This document shows positions 11,201-23,200 of a stretch of DNA of 64,000 bases, piece after piece. Origin of the DNA: Aquila chrysaetos chrysaetos. Its lineage: Eukaryota > Chordata > Aves > Accipitriformes > Accipitridae. The first letter of the stretch is position 1. Each line of letters opens with the position of its first letter. The DNA lies in assembly GCF_900496995.4 (NCBI RefSeq), contig NW_024470385.1, positions 62,001 to 126,000 of the forward strand, read 5' to 3'. The notes under the pieces are model-generated. The model did no database searches and was not told the origin of the DNA. It worked only from the letters and a program-made list of their open reading frames with translations. The position numbers and the translations under genes are program-made.

Positions 11201-14200
11201 TGCAGAGAGACACAGAGCTGGTCTCTGTAAAGAAGAAAATCCCCAGGCAGAAAACTCTAGGATGGATGTACAATAGCTCTGTGCTTCGGTGCACCCCAAA
11301 ATCATGCTAGAGTGCCTTATAACTTTGCCAGCCCTCAGCTGTCTCCTCTAGGCTTGGCTTTCACTGTGCAAATTCTACCTCCCAGGTTAAGTGCTACCTT
11401 GTGCAGTTCTTCCCAGCTGCCTCTTTCTGGGAAGAATGGAAGCACAGACATCATACCCACTTGCTTGAATACCAATGCCCAGCAAGATAATAGCAGGATA
11501 ATAGACATCTGCAGTAGCCAGAGGTGAACAACCGGTGGATCTCTGGGTTTAAGAGCAGCCACTTAGGGACAGTACAGAGAGAGACTCTGTTTTAAGGCAG
11601 TTACTGATAACTGCTTTTTGACTTTTTTTCCCCCTCTTTTATAGGTTTCTATGGGAGACCATGGTCTATGGAACAGAGGAAACTTCTCTTTCAATGGCAA
11701 GTACCCTGAATTTTCCTCTCTGAAGGTACTAGGCCGTGGCAGAGTGACGAGGTGGAAGCCAGAGTGCTGTGGAGGCAGGAGCAGTGAGGGAAAACATGCC
11801 GGAGGGAGGCTCCGGGGGCTGGCCTGCCTTTGTGCTGCCGGGGCGATGGCAATGAAGGGGGCTCATGTTTCTCCCAGCGCTGCTCCTGCAGTGCCTCCTC
11901 GGTCCCAGCACTCTCGCACCGCTGGATCCGGCCCACGCAAAGACCTTCTCGCCCGGGACTCGGGTGCGGTGGCTGCGGGATGGACGGGTGGCCCGAGGAC
12001 GCCCGGACAGATGCGGGCTGTGCTGCCCTGTGCCGGCAGATGGTGCTGGGACTCTGACAGCCCAGCTGCAGCCAGACGTGCTTGGCTGGAGGGCCTGGGC
12101 CAGGGCTGGGCGCCCCAAGGGAATGGGGTCTGGGGATGGGGTCTGGAAGGGGCTGGGTGGGCACTAGCCCCTGCGTGCTGGCACTGCAAAGCTGGCACGT
12201 GTGCTCCAGCGAGGCGCAGACCCATGGGGAGCTGTCAGTGGGACAGGGTTGGACCCTGCTCCCCATGCCTTGCGAGGAGCGATGGCAGCTGGGAAGGGTT
12301 TGGAGACGAGCGTGGGGGCTATGCAAGCCTGAAAACGCTGCCTCTGGAGGCACCAGAAAAGCTGCTCTGCCCTGACTGCAGCATGGTGTGGGTCGGCTAG
12401 GGCAGCCCATGCGCAGGAGGGGTATCGGGGAGCAGGCGGAGGGGCTGGGGCTGGAAATGGGAAATCAGATCCACGTGAGAGAGAATGTGGGGGTGTTCAG
12501 TGGGTTGGAAGCCCACCTCGGGTGCTGACCTGGCAGGACGAGCACCCATTGCCTCATCTCTGAACTGTGCGGTCCTGGACAGTGCCACGCGGCACCAGCC
12601 CCTGTGGGTGAGCTGGCCGCAGAACAGCAGAGCGCATGCCTGCTGCCACCAGCAGCAAGTGGCCAGCTCACCCCGCCTGGGGCTGCTGTCCCCACTGCCC
12701 TGCGCTCCCAGCGAGGACACCGGGTGGGTGCTTCCAGCCAGCCCAGCCTCGCTGGAGCCAGGCTTATCATTGTGGAAACAGACAGCACAGCAAACCCGCA
12801 TCACTCCACCATGGGCACAGGTGGCCACTTTATTCACCTGTGCAAGTCTGCTGACCACACCAAGCTGTGTGGTGCGGTCAACACGCTGGAGGGAAGGGAT
12901 GCCATCCAGAGGGACCTTGACAGGCTTGAGGAGTGGACCCATGCAAACCTCATGAAGTTCAGCCCAAGCACAAATACAGGCTGGGTGGAGAATGGACTGA
13001 GAGCAGCCCTGAGGAGGACTTGGGGGTGTTGGCTGACAAGAAGCTCAACATGACACGGCAATGTGCGCTCGCAGCCCTGCCTGCTGTGGAGGTGGCCCTT
13101 GCATCCCTGTGAGTCCCCATGTACGTCTGTGTGTCACCATGTGTCCCTGTGATGGAAGGATGTGGGCAGGATCTGTCACTGGCTGGTTGTGAGAATAACC
13201 TTGGGATGGGAGTTGATGTGTGCAGACAAGAAAAAGCCTTCTCCTAGCAGCTGGTGCCCATGCACTGGCCATCAGTGGGATGAGCTGCACTGACAGGACC
13301 TGCCACTGATGAACTGGGGCCCTGCGGGGCCCCTGTGGATCATCCAGCATGGGCAGCACAATGGTCACAGCCTAGGCGGCACACTGGTCACTGTGGGTAC
13401 TGCCCTGGTGATGGCACGGGCAGCACACTGGGGATGGTGTAGAGAGTGTGCTGGTCACAGTGTGGGCAATTCACCGGTGATGGCCAGGCAGTGCACTGGT
13501 GACAGCGTGGGCAGTGCACCAGTGATGGCTGGGCAGTGGGCCAGAGACGGCAGGGCCGTGTACTGATGACTGTGCTGGTGATGGCACTGGCAGCCATGCA
13601 CTGTGTGGGAAATGTGCCGGTCATGCTGTGAGAGTGCACTGATGACAGTGTGGGCAGTCACAAGTGCAAGTAAGGACCATAATGTGGGGACTAGAGATGC
13701 AGATACAGAAAAACGTAGCTTAGAAAATTTGGGGAAAACATACAGGAAGGAAAACAAGATGTGATGTTTTAAAGTATATTAGGAATGAGAAGGTCTAATG
13801 ATGGCTTTGTCTGGTACTGGACTGGGATGTATGTTCACATGTTTGCACATGTGAGCGGTATGTTCACTGGTGTTTTTCTTCTCTGGAAAGAAACAAGATG
13901 AGGCACTTGTATCATGTGGTACATGATACGCTTCCCAGTCTGTTCATCGTGGGAAAATGTAAAACATTGTCTGCGAAGAAGGATAAATAAAAATAAATGA
14001 ATATATCAGATGGCTTTCATACAGGAGTGCCAAAAGAGCTGTCTAGGGAGGTGTCTGCCCTGTCCTGATAATTTCCAGTGCGTCTTGGATTGCTGGGGAG
14101 ATTCTGGAAAGAATTTGTGCTTTTTGAGGCCAGAAAGGGCCTTACGTTGCTGCAGTGTGATCTCCTGAAGCAGGCAGGCCCTGATCTCTGTCAGACCTGC

Positions 14201-17200
14201 TTCCCTTCAGCTCTGACTGCAGTGGAGCATCTGGAGAGCTGGAGACATTTCCCCTCCCATCTCACCCGCACGCACGTCCCCGTGAGTCACCCCTGGACCC
14301 TGCCGTGTCCCTGACTGCTGGGTGTGGCTTTTCTCTCCTCCGGAGCGTTGGCGGGCTGAGGATTTCCCCTGGGGAGATGAGCAGACTGTACTCCAAGGCT
14401 CTTGCTTGCAGGCTTTCCACCTGTGTCTGTGTGTACGGCTCCTTGACAGACTCACTCTAGACTGTTCTCAGCATCTCCGCATCTGCAGCTAGCACAGAGG
14501 TCACCGAATCTCCTTAGTCCCACCTGACACTCTGCAGTGATTCGTCTAGGGCTTTCTCTTATGCTGAGTGGCATTGCAGAGGACACTCCCATTCAACTAA
14601 TTGCTCATTAGTTACTTCACACACCCTATCTTCTGTATTCTTTTACCTAGGTAGGACTTTATGCTTGGCTGTATTAAGAAGTATACTGCCTGCTGAAGCC
14701 CAGCTTAACAGCCATTTCAAATCACTCCATCTGAGTGCTGTATTTGCTCCTTTATTCTCCACTTACTTGGTCTTTGCCACCTGCAAACTGCACAGGCACA
14801 GCATCCTGCTACGGGTTCATGCTTGCCCAGCTCTGCTGCCCACCCTGCCAAAGCTCTGCTTCAGCACTCAGTTTTTCAGCACTCTGGGGCATTCCACTTG
14901 CAGGGCTTGGCAAAAATCTTGCAGTCCCAAGTTCCCAGAACATTCTGTGATTCTAATGCCAGCGGCTCGTGGATTCGTTGCAAAAGGACTTCAGTTAAAG
15001 CAGAGTTACTGCTGATGCCAGATGCTGCACCTTGATGAATCCTTGTCCCTGTTACAGTGGCAGTGCTGGACCCCATGTTAACTGTGTGTGACAGAGAGGG
15101 GTGCAGGCTCTCTGGAGCTGCTCTGTGAGCCTCCCTGGCAGGGTGTGCACAGCAGCTGCCTCTGGAGGTCTGTGTCATAGAATAGAATCCTAGAATGGTT
15201 TGGGTTGGAAGGGACCTTAAAGATCATCTAGTTCCAACCCCCCTGCCACGGGCAGGGATGCCTTCCACTAGACCAGGTTGCTCAAAGCCCCATCCAACCT
15301 GGCCTTCAACACTTACAGGGATGGGACATCCACAATCTCTCCCGGCAACCTGCTCCAGTACCTCACCATGCTCACAGTGAAGAATTTCTTCCTTACATCT
15401 AATCTAAATCTACCCTCTTTCAGTTTAAAGCCATTACCCCTTGTCCTACCACTACTTGCCCTTGTAAAAAGTCCCTCTCCAGCTTTCTTGTAGGCTCCTT
15501 TTAGGTACTGGCAGGCTGCTGTAAGGTCTCCCTGGAGCCTTCTCTTCTCCAGGCTGAACAACCCCAACTCTCTCAGCCTTTCCTCATAGGAGAGGTGTGC
15601 CAGTCCCCTGATCATCTTCGTGGTCCTCCTCTGGACTCGCTCCAACAGGTCCATGTCCTTCTTATGTTGGGGGCCCCAGAGCTGGACACAGTACTCCAGG
15701 TGGGGTCTCACCAGAGTGGAGTACAGGGGGAGAATCACCTCCCTAAACCTGCTGGTCACAATTCTTCTGATGCAGCCCAGGTTACGGTTGGCTTTCTGGG
15801 CTGCGACCGCACATTGCCGTGTCATGTTGAGCTTCTTGTCAGCCAGCACCCCCAAGTCCTCCTCAGGGCTGCTCTCAGTCCATTCTCCACCCAGCCTGTA
15901 TTTGTGCTTGGGCTGAACTTCATGAGGTTTGCATGGGTCCACTCCTCAAGCCTGTCAAGGTCCCTCTGGATGGCATCCCTTCCCTCCAGCGTGTTGACCG
16001 CACCACACAGCTTGGTGTGGTCAGCAAACTTGCTGAGGGTGCACTCAGTCCCACTGTCCATGTTGTCAACAAAGATGTTAAACAGTGCTGGTCCCAACAC
16101 TGACCCCTGAGGAATGCCACTCGTCACTGGTCTCCACTTGGACAATGAGCCATTGACCGCAACTCTTTGAGTGCAACCATCCAGCCCAGCCCATTCCTTA
16201 TCCACCGAATGGTCCATCCGTCAAAACCATGTCCCTCCAAATCAGAGACAAGGATGTTGTGTGGGACAGTGTTAAATGCTTTGGACAAGTCTGGGTAGAT
16301 GATATCAGTTGCTCTTCCCTTGTCCACCAGCGCTGTAACCCCATTGTAGAAGGCCACCAAATTTGTCAGGCTCAATTTGCCCCTTAGTCAAGCCCTGTTG
16401 GCTGTCACTAATCACCTCCTTATTTTCCATGTGCCTTAGCATATTTTCCAGGAGGATCTGCTCCACGATCTTGCTGGGCACAGAGGTGAGACTGACTGGC
16501 GTGTAGTTCCCCGGTTCTTCCTTTTTTCTCTTTTTAAAAATTGGGGTTATGTTTCTGCTTTTCCAGTCAGTGGGAACTTCCCTGGACTGCCATGACTTCT
16601 TAAATATGATGGATAGTGGCTTAGCCACTTCATCTGCCAGTTCCCTCAGGACCCGTGGATGCACCTCATCAGGTCCCATGGACTTGTGCACCTTCAGGTT
16701 CCTTAGATGGTCTCGAACGTGATCTTCTCCTACAGCGGGCAGTTCTTTGTTCTCCCAGTCCCTGCCTTTGCCTTCTGCGTCTTGGGCGGTGCGGCTGGAG
16801 CACTTGCTGGTGAAGACTGAGGCAAAAAAGTCGTCGAGTACCTCAGCCTTCTCCATGTCCCGGGTAACCAGGTGTCCCCTTTCCTTCTGGAGAGGGCCCA
16901 CATTTTCCCTTGTCTTTCTTTTATCACTGATGTACCTATAGAAGCTGTTCTTGTTGCCCTTGATGTCCCTGGCCTCATTTAATTCTATCGTGGCTTTAGC
17001 TTTCCTAATCTGATCCCTGGCTGCTCAGACAATTTCTCTGTATTCTTCCCAGGCTACCTGTCCTTGCTTCCACCCTCTGTAGGTTTCTGTTTTGTGTTGT
17101 AGTTTGTCCACGAGCTCCTTATTCATCCATGCAGGCCTCCTGGCATTTTTGCCGGAATTCCTTTTGTCAGGTCGCAGTGGCATGTGGCACGCACATCATC

Positions 17201-20200
17201 CCAGCAGTAAATACACAGCCTGCTCTGGGCCCCCTTCCATTGAAATGCCACCTAATACAGCCCAAAAAAGGTGCTTGTGCAGGAGCTGGGCAGGTGATGC
17301 GGGGCACATCTGGCTGCAGTGTGAGGAAAGTGAGACCAGGGCAGGCAAGGGACAGCCCAGAGGTTGCAGGTTGTGAGGAGGCTGCAGCCTCCATATCCAG
17401 AGCTGGGCTAGGGCTGCAGCGCTGTGTCCTGTGCTGGTGTCTCACTGGAGAGGAGATGGAAAAATGCAAGGGTGCAAAAGAGCCCCAGTGAGACCCAGTA
17501 GCTGCAAAAATGGTTGTAGAGCGATGGTGTTGAAGGTCTTGACCTGTTCAGGTGATCAAGGCATGACCTGGGAATGGTGCAGCAGGCATATAGGGACTGT
17601 TGGTGGAGTCAGGCCACCCTGCGGACAGGACATGGGCTTTTCAAGGGGGTGATGTGAGGGGGTCTACAGTGGCTCCCCATGTGTGTGTGGTTCCCAGAGG
17701 GGTACCCCAGGCCAGATTGTGCCTGGCAGGCGCACCCCACTCCTGGACACTGAGCTTTGGGGAGCGGTGAGATGCCAGCTCTCCAGGGAGTCTCAGCTGG
17801 TACTGCTTCACAGAGACCCCTCACGTCCAGAGGGGCAACTAGCTCGTACATACCTGCTTCATCTGGAGTCACTCATCACAACAGGCAACCTTGCAGCCTG
17901 CGTGTTTGGGCTACAAACAAGTTTGGTTCTTGATTACACAATTAGAAGCACAGCTGAAGAGAAAGGGAAAAGAAACCCACCCCAAACGTGCTTACACAAG
18001 ATGCTAAGTGCTTCCACAGGTCTCACTGCAAGCCCTGAGAGAGCTGCTGCAAAGCTGCAGGGCTGGTTTGGCCTGATGGAGCCCCACAGCTGGACTCCAG
18101 GGCGGGGGCTGCCTGCACCCTTGGGGGGGGCTGTGTGGAGCAGTAGACCTCTGAGCTTGCTCCCTCCATGGCTCCAGCCCCATCCTCAGTCTCCCCCAAG
18201 GATCCCCTCTCTTCCCCCAGAGGCTGCTCTGGCCACTCACCCCTCCTCCATTCCTTGCTCAGGACATTGAGCTTTTTGTCATCATTGTGAAATGGTTAAA
18301 ACAAGCTGTTTAGGCTAAGCTGGTCCCTCCCACCTGCTTTTTCTGCAGCAAGGGTGTTAATTCAACCCATCTCACAGGAAGAAACATCCTGCTGGTCTCT
18401 GAGACCTTCTCCTCCAGATGCACTGTCTGTCTGGAGGTCCCTAAACAACACAAATCGTTGGGCTCAGCACTGGGACCACTGGGTGAGATTTATATCTCTG
18501 TGTGGCTGTTCAAAGTACACAGGGCAGGGGTCCCTGTGCAGGCGAAAAGCTGTGGGTCCACAGTCTGTGGAGCTCTGTGGGAGCACAGGCTGGAAGCACG
18601 GCAGGACACGGTGCAGCTCTGGGGAAGGAGAGGACGCCATATGCTGAGGACCGCTCTTGGTGCTGTGGGCTGGCACCTGCCCGGCTGCCTCTTTGGAAAC
18701 TGCCCACCTGGAGCCTTGGGTGACCCCTTGTCCTTGCTGCACAGGCTGAAACGCTGGGGGCTGAACTGCTACATGTATGCACCCAAGGACGAGCTGAAGC
18801 ACCGGCTGCTCTGGCGAGAGCCCTACACAGAGCATGAGGCAGGTAGCGGCTCTGCTGGGCCCCAGCACGGGTGGGCTGTAGGTGTCCTGGGTCCTCAGGG
18901 GTGAAGCACGGTCTGCACCTCATCCAGGGTCAGGCTGGCTGTTACCACTCTTCCTGCCAGAATCCTGCCCACTGCAGGGAGCCCCGCAGGCCCTGTCTCG
19001 TGCAAGGAGACCCCCCCAGACCCCGCCTGGTACAAGGAGCCTCCCCAGACCCTGCCCATCACATGGAATCGCCTAGGAGCCCACCCAGCATGGGAAGCTC
19101 CCCGCGTGGGTCTCTGACAATATGCTCGAATATGCCAGGGCCCGCAGACCCTGTGTCCCAAGGGGCTGGAAACTGTCTCCCCCGGGCCTCTCCCCTCCAG
19201 ATGCTCTCTCCTGCCTCCCAATGCCCTCAGCTCCTTCCTTTCGGGCCACCGTGGTTCCCTCTCCCGCCATCCCTCCATCCCTTGTCTCCCTCCATCCCTT
19301 GTCTCTCTCCATCCCTTGCCTCCCAGCACTCACAGCACCCCCTCTGCTTTGTCCCCAGCCTGCATGCGGTCTCTCATCGAAGCTGCCCAAGAGCAGGGTG
19401 TGGAGTTTGTTTTCGCCATTTCTGCTGGTCAGGACATGGTGTTTTCAAGTGCCGGGGATCGGCTCCTGCTGCAGGAAAAACTCAGGCAGGTACCGTGGGC
19501 CATTCCTTCACCCCACTGCTCCCAGGCAAGGGGCACGCATGCTTGTGTGTGGACCCCATGGCCACCCCAAAGGCTGTTGTGGGGCTGTAAACCGCTCCTG
19601 CTGATGCACATCAGGGAGCAGCTCTGTGGGGTGCCTGGTGGCAGACGTGTTGTCCCTGTCACGGTGACAGAGAGCCAAGGGCTCCGTGGATGCCTGACTG
19701 CTAGCAGGCAGCGCTGGGGACGGAAGAGGGACCGACCAAGCCCCAGAGCTTGCTGGGCAGCACCAGAGGCCGATGCAGGCTGGTGCTGAGCCCCTGGTCC
19801 CCAGGGAGGGTACAGAGCCGCCAGCACGGTGGGTTTGCTCCGTGGGCGGCTGCTCCTCCTCCCTGCGGCACAGCCCAGGCAGCAGCTGCCCTGTCCTGCA
19901 CCAAGCCTGGCCACCTCTCCGGCTGCCCCCAGCCGGCCCTGGCACAGGGAGCACCTGCCCGGCCATGCGGCGAGGCTCCTCCCGAGGCTCTGCCAGCCTC
20001 TGCTCCTGCCACGGGGCTCCCCGCGCTGCAGGTAGATGTGTGGGTGCAGTGCGGAGGGGAGCAGGTGTGGCGGGCGGCGAGTGGGGCCGCCCGGCAGTGG
20101 CACGGTGGGAGCGGGCTCTGGGCCACCGCAGCACGGAGCCTGCTTTGAAAGGGCTCCTGGCCCACGGCAAACGTGGCTGCGCGCAGGGCTTGGAACGAGG

Positions 20201-23200
20201 TGGGCCGTGGCCGCGGGGCTGGCGTGCGCCCGTGGAGCAGCTGGACCTTGTGCGCAGCGTCCGCTGGGCAGGCGTGGGGGACATGGCAAGGGCCGCCCTG
20301 CCCACCCCTCCGTCCGGGCACCCCAGACCTCTGCTGTCCTTATGGGGTCCAGGCGGCAGGAGCTCGTCCGGGGCTCGCTGCCTCCTTTCTCTCTGCTGCC
20401 CAGGGACCCTAGCAGCCCGTGCCCGTGTCCGCAGGTGGCTGCCATGGGGTGCCACTCCTTCGCGCTGCTCTTTGACGACATCGACCCCTGCATGTGCCAA
20501 GCTGACAGAGACGTCTTCCCCTCCCTGGCGCAGGCTCAGGCCTCTGTGGCCAACGAGGTGTACCAGGAGCTGGGCCAACCCTCCGTCTTCCTCTTCTGCC
20601 CTACAGGTACTGCCTGCAGCCGTGCAGCCCCAGCCACCCCTGAGAGTCCAGTGCTCAGCCAGCCATGGCACCCCACAGCAGACAGGGGTGCCCTTTGGCT
20701 GGCTGCAGCCAGCACCTCTATCTGCTGAGAGCTGAGTGCCCTAATAGCCTCCACAGCTCCCCCCCTAGTCCCTTGATGCTCCTGCGGGAGCCCTGGAGAT
20801 CTCAGGATTAGGACAGGACCAGGCTGTAGATGGGCTGGTGCTTCAGCAGCTGTGCATGCCGTATTCCCTGCATCACACATCTTCCCAGCCCCTATCCGTT
20901 GATTCTAGGCAGCTTCTCCTCTCCTGCTCTCTCTGCCCCTCAAGGGATGCTCTGTGCTCTCTCCCCAGAGTACTGCAGCTCTCTGTGCTCTCCCAGCCCC
21001 AGCCAGTCCTGCTACTTGCTGACCATAGGCCAGGAGCTGCTCCCAGGGATTGGTGTCATCTGGACAGGTGAGCACCTGGCCTGGCTCTGTGGGTTGTGTG
21101 GTCCTGCGCAGCTTCTCAGCAAGAGCCAGTGTCTGCAAACCCTGCAGCCATGGGCTCTGTCCTGGGAGAGGCGCCAATGAGCGGCCCCACCGCGGTGCCT
21201 TTCAGCATTGGGGTACGCAGCCCCGGCCAGGCAGGCAATGGGTCAGGCTGTGGGTCTGCTCTCCTTCTGGCTAGGGAGGGTGGGGTGGGGTGACTCGACC
21301 CTCATCTCCATGCTCGGTGCCCAGATGTGCGCATGTCCCTGTTGCGAGCGTGCATGATGGACTGCGCTGCCTGTGTGCCCCATGCACGTCCGTGCCGTGA
21401 TGCTCCAGGCCCAAAGGTGGTGTCACAGGAGCTCTCAGCCACGCAGCTGGAGGAGGTGGAGGGTGTCCTGCGGCGCCGCCCCGTCATCTGGGACAACCTG
21501 TACGCCAACGACTATGACTGCAGACGTGTCTTCCTGGGCCCCTACATGGGACGTGCCCCTGGCCTCATGTCCAGGCTCCGTGGACTGCTCCTCAACCCCA
21601 ACTGTGAACTCCAGGCCAACTTCATCCCCATACACACATTGGGCAGCTGGTTTCGGAGCGAGCTGAGGAGCTGCGCCCACGCTGATCATGCAGGTACCTG
21701 GCCCCAGCGCCCCAGGCAGGTCTGTACATGGGGCCCCAGTGCTGGCAGTGAGCTTGTGCACCCAGGGCAGGGCCTGCCCATCGCTGCCCATCTTTGCCAC
21801 GGCCCTGCAGACTTTCCTGCATGGCAGCCTGCGTGAGGTGTCTCACCTGGCTGGGCACTACCTGACATCCCAGAGCAGGGGATCCATCCTGGGGACATCT
21901 CTTTGGAGGGGGGAATGCCCGCCCTCAGTGTGGCATGGGATAGCTCCATCAAGCAAAAAGTGGGTCTGCCCAGGCTGATGAGCTACATTTCCTTAGGGAT
22001 GGAGACTGCGACAGCCCTGGAGGACAGCCAAGGCTCAGAGGAGGGGAGCTACAGCCCCCAGGACGCCTTGGAGCTGGCGCTGCATGACTGGGTTGCTGAG
22101 ATAAACCGGCAGGCCTTGGAGCCAGGTAGGTGATGAACTCGCACCGTGCAGCATCCCTTATCCCCTCTGGAGCGCTGGACTGGCTCTGCTGGGAGCTCGG
22201 TGGACTGAGGGAGCCCCATGTCCTGCCCGTTTGGGTAGGGCGCTCCAGCTGGTGCGGCAGCGGGGTCTGTGTGTGTCGTGGTGGGCAGGCGTGGGCATCC
22301 ATCAAACCACGCTGCCTTGTGGGTGCTCCTGCCCTGGCCGCATCCCAAAAGGGGGTCTCCTTGGCTGGCAGCATGGGAGCCTGGGCCATGATACAGCTCT
22401 GGAAGAGGGGGTTCAGCCAGGTTGCAAGCTTGGTGTTTTGCAGTGTTTGCCTCTGCAAAGCCTGTGGCCTCACCAGTCACGGAGGCCTGAACTCCAGAGC
22501 ACAGAGTGATGCAAACCCATGGTCCTGGCACCTCCCTGGTCCCTGCCAGCTTGGAGATGGAGCTTCCTGGCACAGCCACCCCCAGGGCTCTCCTACCCCA
22601 CGGGCAGCAGTTTCCATGCAGGTGCCAAAGGTGCTGCCCCCTTGCTCCTTTCTGCCAGGAGGAAGGACCCCAAGACACGCCAGCGTCAGCCTCAAGGGAG
22701 GAATGAGGCTGCAGCCTGGCACAGCGAGAGGACACGAGGTCATGCCCGAACCCCAGCCCCATGACTCTGTTCCCAGTGGGGCAGACCAGCATGGCCCTGA
22801 GCCCTGTGGTGTGGCACCAGGGGAGGAAAGGAAGAAGGTGATCTCGGAGCCTGAGAAGGGCAGTGGGAGCAGGACCCTCGCTAGCAGTCGGCAAAGCCCC
22901 ACGGGGAATGGGGACCAGCTCACCATGGGGAGCAGAGAGACCTGTGAGCCCTCCTCTGCTCTGCCCAGCATGGCTGGGAGTGCCCAGTCTGCAGGAACCC
23001 CGGTGGCCACCGAGACCCTCCACAGTCCAGGCCCATCCATGTGCTGCAGCAATGGGGCCAACACCAGCCAGAACATTCCCCTACCCACCAGTGATGCCAG
23101 GACAGGGGGTGGCAGCTCCCTCCAGCCCCCCAGCAGTACCCAGCCTGAGGACAGCAGGGCTGACATGCCCCAGACACCTCCAGGGCCTGGAGCTGGTACC

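Larger units (their letters stand above)
11697..18744 (+). other. OGA-like intron 2 (GC-AG type)
   Basis: 7.0-kb intron with donor TG|GCAAGT and acceptor CTGCACAG|G. The GC donor is needed to join ...KLLFQ-W to [13 protein letters not shown], matching the OGA order ELFRRLQKWELNTY; a shifted GT is not available nearby. It contains a minus-strand CR1, an inverted CR1 fragment copy and a minisatellite. Confidence 0.85.

Noticed and set aside
15175-17167. Reverse-transcriptase frames as a host gene
   Set aside because: They are fragments of one CR1 LINE with frameshifts, a CR1 3' tail and a damaged catalytic box.
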